Shown here in pieces: positions 1 through 6,389 of a DNA stretch of 7,205 bases. The position numbers and the translations under genes were made by a program. The first letter of the stretch is position 1. Each line of letters opens with the position of its first letter. The DNA lies in the NCBI GenBank assembly GCA_002898975.1, contig BEID01000064.1, forward strand, positions 1 through 7,205, written 5' to 3'. The DNA comes from a bacterium HR27. GTDB taxonomy: Bacteria > Chloroflexota > Chloroflexia > Thermomicrobiales > Thermomicrobiaceae. Below the pieces are notes generated by a model, which made no database searches, was not told the DNA's origin, and saw only the letters and a program-made list of their open reading frames with translations.

Positions 1-1
1 C

Positions 2-37
2 CCGCTGCCCGGCTCGGTATCTCACCGGAACGACTGA
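2..37 (+). CDS. Possible 3' tail of an upstream gene
   Basis: An open frame enters from the left edge and ends at a TGA at 35-37, giving the last 11 residues PLPGSVSHRND. This frame is the same as leuD, so the TGA also limits how far leuD can extend upstream. The position, 27 bases before leuD, would suit leuC, the large isopropylmalate isomerase subunit. However, the residues do not resemble a LeuC terminus that I recognise, so identity is open. It could equally be non-coding. Confidence 0.25.
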   Translation, partial: PLPGSVSHRND

Positions 38-64
38 ACGAGGACAACGAGGAGGGCAGTACCC

Positions 65-583
65 GTGCCGATGCGCGGGCGAGTGTGGAAGTTCGGCGAC
101 AATATCGACACGGACGTCATCATCCCGGCCCGCTACCTGGTGACGATCGATCCCCAGGAGCTGGCCCAGCACGTGATGGAGGACATCGACCCAGAGTTCG
201 CCAGCAAGGTGCGTCCCGGCGATATCATCGTCGCCGGTCGCAACTTCGGCTGTGGGTCGTCGCGCGAGCACGCGCCGATCGCCATCAAGGCGGCTGGCGT
301 GCAAGCGGTGGTTGCCGAATCGTTCGCGCGGATCTTCTTCCGGAACGCGATCAACATCGGGTTGCCGGTCGTGGAGGCACCGGAAGCGGTACGCGAGACC
401 GAGACCGGTGACGAACTGGAGATCGACACCGAGAACGGGATCGTGCGCAACCTCCGCACCGGTAAGACGTACAAGGCGACACAGTACGACGAGTTCATCC
501 AGCACATCATCCGAGCCGGTGGGCTCCTGAACGCCGTGCGCGAGCGCCTGGCCGCGCGCAAGGCAGCGGAGGCTGGCCAGTGA
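65..583 (+). CDS. leuD: 3-isopropylmalate dehydratase small subunit (LeuD)
   Basis: This is the small subunit of isopropylmalate isomerase, the cytoplasmic enzyme that converts 2-isopropylmalate to 3-isopropylmalate in leucine synthesis together with the Fe-S subunit LeuC. The 172-residue length fits the short archaeal/bacterial LeuD type rather than the roughly 200-residue enterobacterial form. Visible family signatures are GDNIDTDVIIPARYL at residues 11-25, the substrate-loop motif GCGSSREHAP at 62-71, and the following AVVAESFARIFFRNAINIGLP. The GTG at 65 is preferred because GGAGG at 51-55 lies 9 bases upstream. An ATG two codons later (71) is a possible alternative. The stop overlaps the leuB start by four bases (GTGA), so the two are co-transcribed and probably translationally coupled. 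Homoaconitase or citraconate isomerase small subunits look similar, but leuB next door argues for the leucine pathway. Confidence 0.95.
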   Translation: MPMRGRVWKFGDNIDTDVIIPARYLVTIDPQELAQHVMEDIDPEFASKVRPGDIIVAGRNFGCGSSREHAPIAIKAAGVQAVVAESFARIFFRNAINIGLPVVEAPEAVRETETGDELEIDTENGIVRNLRTGKTYKATQYDEFIQHIIRAGGLLNAVRERLAARKAAEAGQ

Positions 584-1698
584 CCGAGGTACACCTGCTG
601 CTGCTCCCGGGTGACGGGATCGGGCCGGAAGTCCTGGCCGCCGCACGGCGAGTGCTCGAGGTCGTCGGAAACCGCCGTGGCTACCGCTTCCTCTTCGGGG
701 AAGACCTGGTCGGCGGTGCCGCGATCGATGCCTACGGGACTCCGCTCCGCGACGAGACGATCGCTCGTGCCCGCCAGGTGGACGCCGTCTTCCTCGGAGC
801 AGTCGGCGGCCCCAAGTGGGATCACTTGCCGAAGGCGACCCGTCCGGAAGCGGGTCTCTTGCGCCTGCGCAAGGAACTCGGTCTCTTCGCCAACCTGCGG
901 CCGGTACGGGTCTTCGACGCACTGGCCGATGCGACACCGCTTAAGCCGGAGGTCGTGCGCGGTGTCGACCTCATCGTGGTGCGTGAGCTGACCGGTGGCC
1001 TCTATTTCGGGCAACCGTCGGAGCTGCGTCGCGAGCCAGGCGGCCGCTGGGCAGTCGATACGCTGCCGTACCGGGAAGACGAAATCGCCCGGATCGTCGA
1101 TCTCGCTTTCCAGCTGGCGCGCCAGCGGCGCCGCAAAGTGACGAGCGTCGACAAGGCGAATGTCCTCAACACGTCGGCCTTGTGGCGCGAGGTCGCCAGC
1201 GAGGTAGGCACCCGGTACCCGGACGTGACGCTCGAGCACCAGCTCGTCGATTCCTGCGCCATGCGCCTCGTTGCCCGACCGCGCGACTTCGACGTCCTGG
1301 TCATGGAGAACCTGTTCGGCGATATCCTCAGCGACGAGGCGGCTGTCCTCGCTGGCTCGCTCGGGATGCTCCCGTCGGCCAGCCTGCACGGGCGCCCGCC
1401 AGAACGACCGGGATCCCCAGTACGTCGCTTCGGCCTCTACGAGCCGGTGCACGGCTCGGCTCCTGACATCGCTGGCAAGGGCATCGCCAACCCGATCGGT
1501 GCCATCCTGAGCGCAGCCATGCTCCTGCGCTGGTCGCTCGACGACGAGCCGGCTGCAGCAGCCATCGAGCAGGCAGTGGATGCTGCACTGGCCAGCGGCG
1601 CCCGCACGGCCGACCTGGCGCGGCCGGGCGAGACGCCGCTCGGTACGGAAGCCTTCACTGCGCGCGTGCTCGACGAACTCGATCGCTTGCTCGGATGA
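580..1698 (+). CDS. leuB: 3-isopropylmalate dehydrogenase (LeuB)
   Basis: This is an NAD-dependent beta-decarboxylating dehydrogenase that converts 3-isopropylmalate to 2-oxoisocaproate (4-methyl-2-oxopentanoate), the step before transamination to leucine. It has 372 residues, a normal length. The N-terminal PGDGIGPEV is at 10-18. The substrate-binding arginines appear as R97 and R107 in LRKELGLFANLRP and as R135 in VVRELTGGLYFG. The catalytic pair is Y142 and K192 (in SVDKANVL), and the metal ligands are D224, D248 and D252 (NLFGDILSDE). The NAD-binding segment EPVHGSAPDIAGKGIANPIGA follows. The GTG start at 580 overlaps the leuD stop, and GGAGG at 568-572 lies seven bases upstream. Minor oddities are VDSCAM where many homologues have VDNAAM, and a slightly long Arg/Pro-rich loop between LPSASL and GLYEPVHGS. 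Related tartrate or isocitrate dehydrogenases are less likely because of the leuD linkage. Confidence 0.95.
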   Translation: MTEVHLLLLPGDGIGPEVLAAARRVLEVVGNRRGYRFLFGEDLVGGAAIDAYGTPLRDETIARARQVDAVFLGAVGGPKWDHLPKATRPEAGLLRLRKELGLFANLRPVRVFDALADATPLKPEVVRGVDLIVVRELTGGLYFGQPSELRREPGGRWAVDTLPYREDEIARIVDLAFQLARQRRRKVTSVDKANVLNTSALWREVASEVGTRYPDVTLEHQLVDSCAMRLVARPRDFDVLVMENLFGDILSDEAAVLAGSLGMLPSASLHGRPPERPGSPVRRFGLYEPVHGSAPDIAGKGIANPIGAILSAAMLLRWSLDDEPAAAAIEQAVDAALASGARTADLARPGETPLGTEAFTARVLDELDRLLG

Positions 1699-1708
1699 GA
1701 ACGCCGAC

Positions 1709-1755
1709 ACGCGGGGGTCGACGGTGGGTCACGTATTGGCCCCCGCGTTGTTGTT
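1709..1755 (+). terminator. Intrinsic terminator after leuB
   Basis: A perfect 9-bp GC-rich inverted repeat, ACGCGGGGG at 1709-1717 and CCCCCGCGT at 1740-1748, begins ten bases after the leuB stop. Four further inner pairs, two of them G-U, can shorten the loop to about 14 bases. The stem runs straight into a T-rich stretch, TTGTTGTTG, at 1748-1756. The T-run is interrupted by G residues, so efficiency is uncertain. It marks the end of the leucine operon. Confidence 0.75.
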
Positions 1756-1827
1756 GCCGAGAACCCGACGGCAGAACGCGTCGCCCGTACCGCAGCCGAA
1801 AGCTCCTCCCGCACGTGTCCGGTCGAG

Positions 1828-1836
1828 TGGTACGCT
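1828..1836 (+). promoter_or_regulatory. Candidate extended -10 promoter of the envelope/aroQ unit
   Basis: The sequence TGGTACGCT fits an extended -10 element (TGn followed by TACGCT). A start of transcription near 1843 would leave about 19 bases before the GTG at 1862. I see no convincing -35 hexamer 16-18 bases upstream. Support comes from position: it lies after a terminator and before the next gene. It also shares GTAnnCTC with the stronger -10 region before efp. Confidence 0.4.
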
Positions 1837-1861
1837 CATCTCCGACGGGAAGGGAGGGGAC

Positions 1862-3067
1862 GTGGCAGCCGCGTCCCAGCGTCAGCGCACCAGACGGCAG
1901 CCACCGCGTCGCGCGCGTGGGCCACTCGTTTTCGGTGTCGTCGCGCTCGTTCTCATGCTGGCGCTCATGGTCTGGGCGGTGCGGGGTCTGCTCCGCTCCG
2001 AGTCACCGGCGGCAACGAGCCCGGTCGCCACGAGCGAGGCAGGTACGCTCCCGGTCGTCACACCGACGACCAGCCCGGCCGAACCCACGGTGACAGTCCC
2101 AGCGGAAGCCAGAACACCCGGACCGACCGTGACGCCCACACCGACGCCGACACCACCGCCACCGCTCGTCGTCGGTGCCTTCGGCGAATTGCCAGCACCG
2201 AATCTACCGCAAGCTGCCTTCCCGCCCGGGCAGCTCGACCTGACCTTCGAACTGGCGCTCGACCTGGCGACCCTGCCCAGCGAGGCACCGGTCTACCGGC
2301 TGGTCCCACCGGACTGGAACGAGGCACGGGTGGCTGAACTCGCGCGCGAGCTGGGTATCGACGGCGAGGTCCAATCCACGGCCACAGGAAGTTTCGTCGT
2401 GCGGAGTCCAGCTGGGCAGCTGGTCGTGACCGGCTTTACCGTGCAGTACCAAGCGGCCGAACCAGCGGTGACACCGACCCCGGCGACCACACCGGAAGAG
2501 ACGCCGGAAGCGACGCCACAAGTCTCCGCGCTCCCGTCCGACGCCGATGCGATCGAGGCTGGGCGATCCTGGCTCCAGCGTCACCAGCTCGTCTCCACAC
2601 CGCTCGATGCCGGCGCCGTGCGCGAGCGCATTCCCGAGCAGGGTCTGGTGATCGTCACCTTCGGCCCGGCAGAGCCGTCGCCGGTCCTGTCGGCTGTTCC
2701 CGGTGCGACGCTCGCTGTTGCGGCCGATGGATCGATTCGCCAGGCCTTCGTCGCCTGGCCAGCCGCGATGGAATCGTCGACCTACAGTTTGCGACCGGCC
2801 GATGCACTCTGGCAAGACGTCGTGAACCGGCGTGGTACGGTGGAAATCGACGAATCCGTCCTCGCCCAGGCGAGTCTCCCGCTGCGGGGTACGGCCAGGA
2901 TCACCAGCGCCGAACTGGCCTGGGTCGATGCTGGGCAGGGCACCACGCGGTATCTCACGCCGGTCGTCCGGTTCCAGGGTACCGCGACGTTCGAGGGCTA
3001 TCCGGACCCCGTACCGGTGACAGTGACTGTCGCTGCAGTCGCTGCCCAGGCAGCACCGCGGGGTTGA
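1862..3067 (+). CDS. Single-pass membrane protein with Thr/Pro-rich linkers and ectodomain, function unknown
   Basis: I do not recognise this 401-residue protein with certainty. It has a strongly basic N-terminus (MAAASQRQRTRRQPPRRARG) and one hydrophobic helix at about 21-40, so the N-terminus is probably cytoplasmic and the rest outside. A Ser/Thr/Pro-rich stalk follows at about 46-104, including TPTPTPTPPPP. A first folded domain spans about 105-197, with VYRLVPP at 144 and ARELGIDG. A second linker spans about 198-226, and a second domain about 227-401. The second domain has YSLRPADALWQDV at 308, ELAWVD at 351 and YLTPVVRFQG at 364. That pattern faintly recalls YycH/YycI- or PepSY-like extracellular regulatory domains, which is inference only. 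The GTG at 1862 is chosen because GGGAGGGG lies just upstream (1852-1859). The frame is open further back, but only into the terminator and leuB. The stop is followed closely by the GH18 gene, so the two are probably one transcript and may act together at the envelope. Confidence 0.8.
   Translation: MAAASQRQRTRRQPPRRARGPLVFGVVALVLMLALMVWAVRGLLRSESPAATSPVATSEAGTLPVVTPTTSPAEPTVTVPAEARTPGPTVTPTPTPTPPPPLVVGAFGELPAPNLPQAAFPPGQLDLTFELALDLATLPSEAPVYRLVPPDWNEARVAELARELGIDGEVQSTATGSFVVRSPAGQLVVTGFTVQYQAAEPAVTPTPATTPEETPEATPQVSALPSDADAIEAGRSWLQRHQLVSTPLDAGAVRERIPEQGLVIVTFGPAEPSPVLSAVPGATLAVAADGSIRQAFVAWPAAMESSTYSLRPADALWQDVVNRRGTVEIDESVLAQASLPLRGTARITSAELAWVDAGQGTTRYLTPVVRFQGTATFEGYPDPVPVTVTVAAVAAQAAPRG
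2132..2164 (+). repeat. Thr-Pro low-complexity tract ending in PPPP
   Basis: Alternating Thr and Pro codons encode TPTPTPT and then four consecutive prolines (residues 98-101) in the extracellular stalk of the membrane protein. This is a typical spacer that holds a domain away from the membrane. The PPPP run is a known kind of ribosome-stalling sequence that elongation factor P relieves. Confidence 0.7.
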
Positions 3068-3071
3068 GTGA

Positions 3072-3082
3072 AAGGGGGGAGG
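3072..3082 (+). promoter_or_regulatory. Ribosome binding site deciding the GH18 start
   Basis: The purine tract AAGGGGGGAGG precedes a GTG at 3083. Its first part (AAGGGGG, 3072-3078) can pair with the 16S tail, allowing one G-U pair, at a 4-base spacing. The in-frame GTG at 3068, directly after the preceding stop, has only a weak CGGGG upstream. The tract therefore favours 3083. Confidence 0.5.
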
Positions 3083-4756
3083 GTGGCACGGTTCCGAGGC
3101 GCTCTCGGTGGCTCGCGGCTCGTCGTGTTTCTCGTCCTCGCTGCGACCATGGCTGGTCCGCTCGCGCTCGCCCGGCCAGCTCAGGCAGCTGGGACGTTCG
3201 TGCGCTGGGGCTACTACGTGACCTATGACCGCACGTCTTGGACGACGCTGCAGGCGCAGCTCGGGAATCTGGATATCGTGTCGCCGTATTTCTTCCAGCT
3301 GCGCGCCGACGGGACGATCGAGGAACTGAACGATCCGGCAGCGGACACCTTTCTCCGCCAGAGCGGGTACACCGTCCTCCCGATGATCAAAAACATCCCG
3401 CGCTGGGACGAGCTGACGCCGCTCCTCGCCGACCCGCAACGACGCGCGGCCGTAATCGGGCGGATCGTCGAGCTGGTGGAACGGCACGGCTACAGCGGCA
3501 TCCATATCGACTTCGAGGCGGTCAACGCGAGCGATGCCGCGCACCTTACCACCTTCATGCAGGAACTCGCCGCCCAGTTGCACGCCCGCGGCAAGCTGGT
3601 CACGCAAGCGGTGGTTGCCCGCACCTCCGACACGCCGACGACTTGGGGCGGTGCCTACGACTACGCCGCGCTCGCCGCGGTCAACGACTACATCGTCATC
3701 ATGGCCTACGACTTTCACTACGCCGGCGGCTCGCCCGGCCCGGTCGCGCCGCTCAGCTGGGTCCGCCGTGTCGTCGACTATGCGACGACACGCATCCCGG
3801 CCAGCAAGCTGATTCTCGGCATCCCGCTCTACGGGTACGACTGGGACACGACGGACGGTCCGCCAGCGCGTTCGGTCCGCTACGACCAGGTGCAGGAACT
3901 GCAACGCCGACCAGGCGCGACGAGCGGGTACGACGAGGTGGAACAGGAAGCCTGGCTCCGCTACACGGACGATGTTGGGCACCAGCACGAGGTCTGGCAT
4001 GCCGATGTCCGCAGCGTGATCGCACGGCTGAACCTGGCGCTCGACCGTGGTCTCGGTGGGGTGGCGCTGTGGCGACTCGGGCACGAGGATCCTGCCATTT
4101 GGCCGGAACTGGGCCGGCTGAACACGCCAGCGACGCGCATTCCTGCCTTCCCCTCGACCCCCGAGCGCCGCTACTTCCCGGAAACCGGGCACTCGCTCTC
4201 CTACGGTTTCAAGGCGTTCTGGGAACGGAGTGGCGGGTTGCCGGTGTTCGGGTACCCGCTGACCGAGGAATTCACTGAGATCAATCCTGATCTTGGCAAA
4301 CCGTTCACCGTGCAGTACTTCGAGCGTCAGCGGTTCGAGTACCATCCCGAACTCGCCGGGACGCCGTACGAGGTCCAACTGGGACGCCTCGGTGCCGAGG
4401 ACGCCCAGCGCCGCGGTCTACTCGGGACGCCGCCGTTCCAGCCGGTTCCGGCAGAGGCCGCCGGAGAGGACTGCCTGTATTTCCCGGAAACGGGCCACAC
4501 AGCATGCGGCGCCTTCCTCGCCTACTGGCAGTCGCACGGCCTGGAGTTCGGCGATCCGGGCGTCTCTTTCCGCGAATCGCTGGCGCTCTTCGGTTACCCG
4601 CTCTCCGAGCCGTTCACCGACCCAGTGACTGGGCTGACGATCCAATACTTCGAGCGCGCGCGCTTCGAATACCATCCGGACAATCCGGAGCCGTATCGCG
4701 TGCTGCTGGGGCTCCTCGGGACTGACCTCGTGCGAGCGAAAGGGTGGATCCGGTGA
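3083..4756 (+). CDS. Secreted glycoside hydrolase family 18 protein (YaaH/SleL-like) with two YFPETGH modules
   Basis: This is a predicted exported hydrolase of 557 residues. A classical signal peptide covers 1-35: basic [12 protein letters not shown], a hydrophobic core at 13-30, and cleavage near AQA-AG. The GH18 barrel spans about 40-350. It contains [12 protein letters not shown] with D143 and E145 as the expected catalytic DxE, MAYD with Y209 and D210, [12 protein letters not shown], and W330 in GVALWRLG. The closest known style is the YaaH/SleL group, which cleaves peptidoglycan N-acetylglucosaminyl bonds in spore-formers. The true substrate here may be cell-wall, polysaccharide or chitin-like. 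Relative to the DxxDxDxE consensus, the first two Asp positions are S138 and H141. Two C-terminal modules, beginning at Y364 and Y466, are probably surface- or carbohydrate-binding. Start 3083 is chosen on its ribosome binding site; an in-frame GTG at 3068 would add five residues. The stop overlaps aroQ by GTGA. Confidence 0.88.
   Translation: MARFRGALGGSRLVVFLVLAATMAGPLALARPAQAAGTFVRWGYYVTYDRTSWTTLQAQLGNLDIVSPYFFQLRADGTIEELNDPAADTFLRQSGYTVLPMIKNIPRWDELTPLLADPQRRAAVIGRIVELVERHGYSGIHIDFEAVNASDAAHLTTFMQELAAQLHARGKLVTQAVVARTSDTPTTWGGAYDYAALAAVNDYIVIMAYDFHYAGGSPGPVAPLSWVRRVVDYATTRIPASKLILGIPLYGYDWDTTDGPPARSVRYDQVQELQRRPGATSGYDEVEQEAWLRYTDDVGHQHEVWHADVRSVIARLNLALDRGLGGVALWRLGHEDPAIWPELGRLNTPATRIPAFPSTPERRYFPETGHSLSYGFKAFWERSGGLPVFGYPLTEEFTEINPDLGKPFTVQYFERQRFEYHPELAGTPYEVQLGRLGAEDAQRRGLLGTPPFQPVPAEAAGEDCLYFPETGHTACGAFLAYWQSHGLEFGDPGVSFRESLALFGYPLSEPFTDPVTGLTIQYFERARFEYHPDNPEPYRVLLGLLGTDLVRAKGWIR
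4172..4426 (+). repeat. YFPETGH module, copy 1 (protein-level repeat)
   Basis: This encodes residues 364-448 of the GH18 protein. Landmarks in order are YFPETGH, a Phe/Trp helix ([11 protein letters not shown]), [22 protein letters not shown], and [10 protein letters not shown]. The order matches the second copy. I recall similar modules in many secreted Chloroflexota proteins, where the role is not established. They may be distantly comparable to LGFP-type wall-binding repeats, which is inference. Confidence 0.75.
4478..4756 (+). repeat. YFPETGH module, copy 2 (protein-level repeat)
   Basis: This encodes residues 466-557, to the end of the protein. It repeats [39 protein letters not shown] and [10 protein letters not shown]. 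Compared with copy 1 it has about 13 extra residues ([13 protein letters not shown]) before FGYP and a shorter loop before the QYFER strand. The first 21 bases are nearly identical to those of copy 1, but later parts have diverged, so the duplication is probably old. Confidence 0.75.
4740..4747 (+). promoter_or_regulatory. Ribosome binding site deciding the aroQ start
   Basis: AAGGGTGG lies five bases before the GTG at 4753, inside the last codons of the GH18 gene. An upstream in-frame GTG at 4744 falls within this very tract and has no site of its own. This makes 4753, with its GTGA overlap, the better start. Confidence 0.55.
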
Positions 4757-5208
4757 ACGCAGCCAGGCGTATCCTGGTGCTCCACGGGCCGAACCTCAAC
4801 TTGCTGGGCCGGCGCGAGCCGGAGATCTACGGTTCGACGACGCTCGCCGAGATCGACGAACGACTCCGGCAACTCGGCGCTGCCCACGGGATCGAGGTCA
4901 TCTGCGCACAGTCGAACCACGAGGGTGAACTCGTCGATCTACTCCAGCGCTACGGCTGGGACGTCATCGGTGTCGTCTTGAATCCGGGGGCCCTCACCCA
5001 CTACAGTATCGCCTTGCGCGACGCGGTCGCCGCGATACCCGCACCGGTGGTCGAGGTGCATCTCTCCAATATCCACGCCCGCGAACCCTTCCGGCACCGT
5101 TCGGTCATCGCGCCGGTCGCGGTCGGCCAAATCTGCGGGTTCGGCCTGCTGAGTTACGAACTCGCGCTTATCTACTTGATCCGGCGAGCGGAAGGAGCGT
5201 CAGGGTGA
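4753..5208 (+). CDS. aroQ: Type II 3-dehydroquinate dehydratase (AroQ)
   Basis: This cytoplasmic enzyme dehydrates 3-dehydroquinate to 3-dehydroshikimate, the third step of the shikimate pathway to aromatic amino acids. It has 151 residues, normal for the small dodecameric type II family. Signatures are [20 protein letters not shown] at 8-27, with R21 and Y26 in the active-site lid. [45 protein letters not shown] and [18 protein letters not shown] follow. The start is placed at GTG 4753 because it overlaps the GH18 stop by GTGA and has AAGGGTGG upstream; GTG 4744 would add three residues. Its stop overlaps the next gene in the same way. No other shikimate gene is in the window. The link to a peptidase and efp is the usual neighbourhood in several bacterial groups, whereas the upstream linkage to a secreted hydrolase is unusual. 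Confidence 0.95.
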   Translation: MNAARRILVLHGPNLNLLGRREPEIYGSTTLAEIDERLRQLGAAHGIEVICAQSNHEGELVDLLQRYGWDVIGVVLNPGALTHYSIALRDAVAAIPAPVVEVHLSNIHAREPFRHRSVIAPVAVGQICGFGLLSYELALIYLIRRAEGASG

Positions 5209-6302
5209 ACACAGCGGCACGGCTCGCACGGCTCCGCGAGCGGCTGCGCGAGCAGGAACTCGATGCAGTCGTCATCACGCATCCCTCGAACCGCTTCTGG
5301 CTCAGCGGCTTCACTGGCGAGGACATCCCGCCGAACGAATCGGCCGGGCATCTCGTGATCAGCCACGAGGACGCGGTGCTGGTCACGAGTCGCCTCAACA
5401 GTGCGCTGGCGCAGCAGGAAGCACGCGGTTTCCGCGTTTTCGACCGCGAGCGCGATTTCGCGCGCGGCGACGCGGCCGTGCTCCGCGAAATGGGGGCGCG
5501 CCGGGTCGGCTTCGAGGACCGCGCCATCCTCTATCGGGACGTGCGCGTCCTGCAGGAGGAACTCGGTGAGCGCGTCGAACTCGTCCCGCTCGGATCGCTC
5601 GTCGACGACCTACGCGTCGTCAAGGACGAGGAAGAGCTCACGCTCATCGCTCGGGCGCAAGCGGTCACCGATACAGCGTTCCAGGCGGTCGTGCAGGACT
5701 TGTGGCCGGGGATGAGCGAACGGGAAGTCGCGCTGCGCCTGGAACAGGCGCTGGTCGAGGCCGGCGCCGACGGTGTCGCCTTCCCGATCGCGGTCGCCTC
5801 GGGGCCACATGGTGCGCTCCCGCACTACCGGCCGACGCAGCGGACGATCGCGGCCGGTGAGCCGATCGTGATCGATATGGGTGCCGTCGTCGCGGGCTAC
5901 TGTGCCGATCTGACCCGCACCGTCTGGCTCGGGCAGGCGGACGAGCAGCTGGAGCGGATCTTCGGCATCGTCCTGGCTGCGCTGGAAGCCGCCGAGGCCG
6001 GTATCCGGCCCGGCATGACGGGACGCGAGGCCGACCGGCTGGCCCGCGAGGTGATCGAGCGAGCTGGCTACGGTGAAGCCTTTACCCACTCGCTGGGACA
6101 CGGGGTCGGCGTGCGCGTCCACGAGGCGCCAGCGCTCTCTCCCGCATCCGAGCAGGTGCTCGCGCCCGGTCAAGTCGTGACCATCGAACCGGGGATCTAC
6201 CTGCCCGGCTGGGGAGGGGTGCGCATCGAGGATCTCGTCGTCATCCGCGATGACGGTGTCGAAGTGCTGACACGCACACCGAAGCGGCTGCACCTGAGCT
6301 GA
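5205..6302 (+). CDS. M24B family Xaa-Pro peptidase (PepP/PepQ/YqhT-like)
   Basis: This is a two-metal peptidase of 365 residues with the pita-bread fold, expected to cleave X-Pro bonds in peptides in the cytoplasm. An N-terminal creatinase-like domain covers about 1-135 ([35 protein letters not shown]). The catalytic domain follows, with all five metal ligands visible: D224 (VIDMGA), D235 (YCADLTRT), H299 (HSLGHGVGV), E328 ([10 protein letters not shown]) and E342 (VRIEDLVVI). Length and context resemble Bacillus YqhT/PapA. Aminopeptidase P versus prolidase cannot be settled from sequence alone, so no symbol is given. The GTG start overlaps the aroQ stop (GTGA), with AAGGAG at 5192-5197 seven bases upstream. 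It is the last gene before a short gap with a new promoter. Confidence 0.93.
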   Translation: MNTAARLARLRERLREQELDAVVITHPSNRFWLSGFTGEDIPPNESAGHLVISHEDAVLVTSRLNSALAQQEARGFRVFDRERDFARGDAAVLREMGARRVGFEDRAILYRDVRVLQEELGERVELVPLGSLVDDLRVVKDEEELTLIARAQAVTDTAFQAVVQDLWPGMSEREVALRLEQALVEAGADGVAFPIAVASGPHGALPHYRPTQRTIAAGEPIVIDMGAVVAGYCADLTRTVWLGQADEQLERIFGIVLAALEAAEAGIRPGMTGREADRLAREVIERAGYGEAFTHSLGHGVGVRVHEAPALSPASEQVLAPGQVVTIEPGIYLPGWGGVRIEDLVVIRDDGVEVLTRTPKRLHLS

Positions 6303-6334
6303 CGGGCCAGTCGCGCGTCCCGCTCGCGAATCCG

Positions 6335-6340
6335 TATACT
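6335..6340 (+). promoter_or_regulatory. Candidate -10 box of efp-accB
   Basis: TATACT is a close match to the bacterial -10 consensus in an otherwise GC-rich 87-base gap. It predicts a transcript start near 6347 and a leader of about 43 bases before efp. I see no good -35 hexamer. A short perfect inverted repeat, TCGCG at 6311-6315 and CGCGA at 6325-6329, lies just upstream and could be a regulator site or chance. No terminator for the upstream unit is evident, so read-through from the peptidase gene is possible. Confidence 0.55.
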
Positions 6341-6389
6341 CTCGGCGAGAAGCGATGCAGCGAGAGCTGACGGTCAGGGGGATCTCCGC

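Noticed and set aside
133..1710. 525-codon open frame on the minus strand
   Set aside because: It lies antisense to leuD and leuB, both of which have full family signatures. Its translation is Arg/Ala/Glu-rich with no recognisable domain. Such frames are expected in GC-rich DNA.
1812..1817. CACGTG palindrome upstream of the candidate -10 element
   Set aside because: It is a single 6-base palindrome with no second copy or known regulator context.
1580..1861. Upstream extension of the membrane protein frame to an ATG inside leuB
   Set aside because: It would overlap the leuB end and include the terminator. The GTG at 1862 has a purine-rich ribosome binding site and gives a typical basic N-terminus before the membrane helix.
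1695..2093. Small + strand frame whose ATG overlaps the leuB stop as ATGA
   Set aside because: It runs through the terminator hairpin and then out of frame through the membrane protein gene. The product is Arg/Ser-rich shadow sequence.
2204..4378. 724-codon open frame on the minus strand
   Set aside because: It is antisense to the membrane protein and GH18 genes, which share a frame, so the shadow runs on across both. No motif or start signal was seen.
6339..6366. Inverted repeat CTCTCG ... CGAGAG downstream of the efp -10 box
   Set aside because: It has only 6 bp with a 16-base spacer, and the left arm overlaps the -10 and start region. It is likely chance in GC-rich sequence and too weak to call an operator or leader structure.
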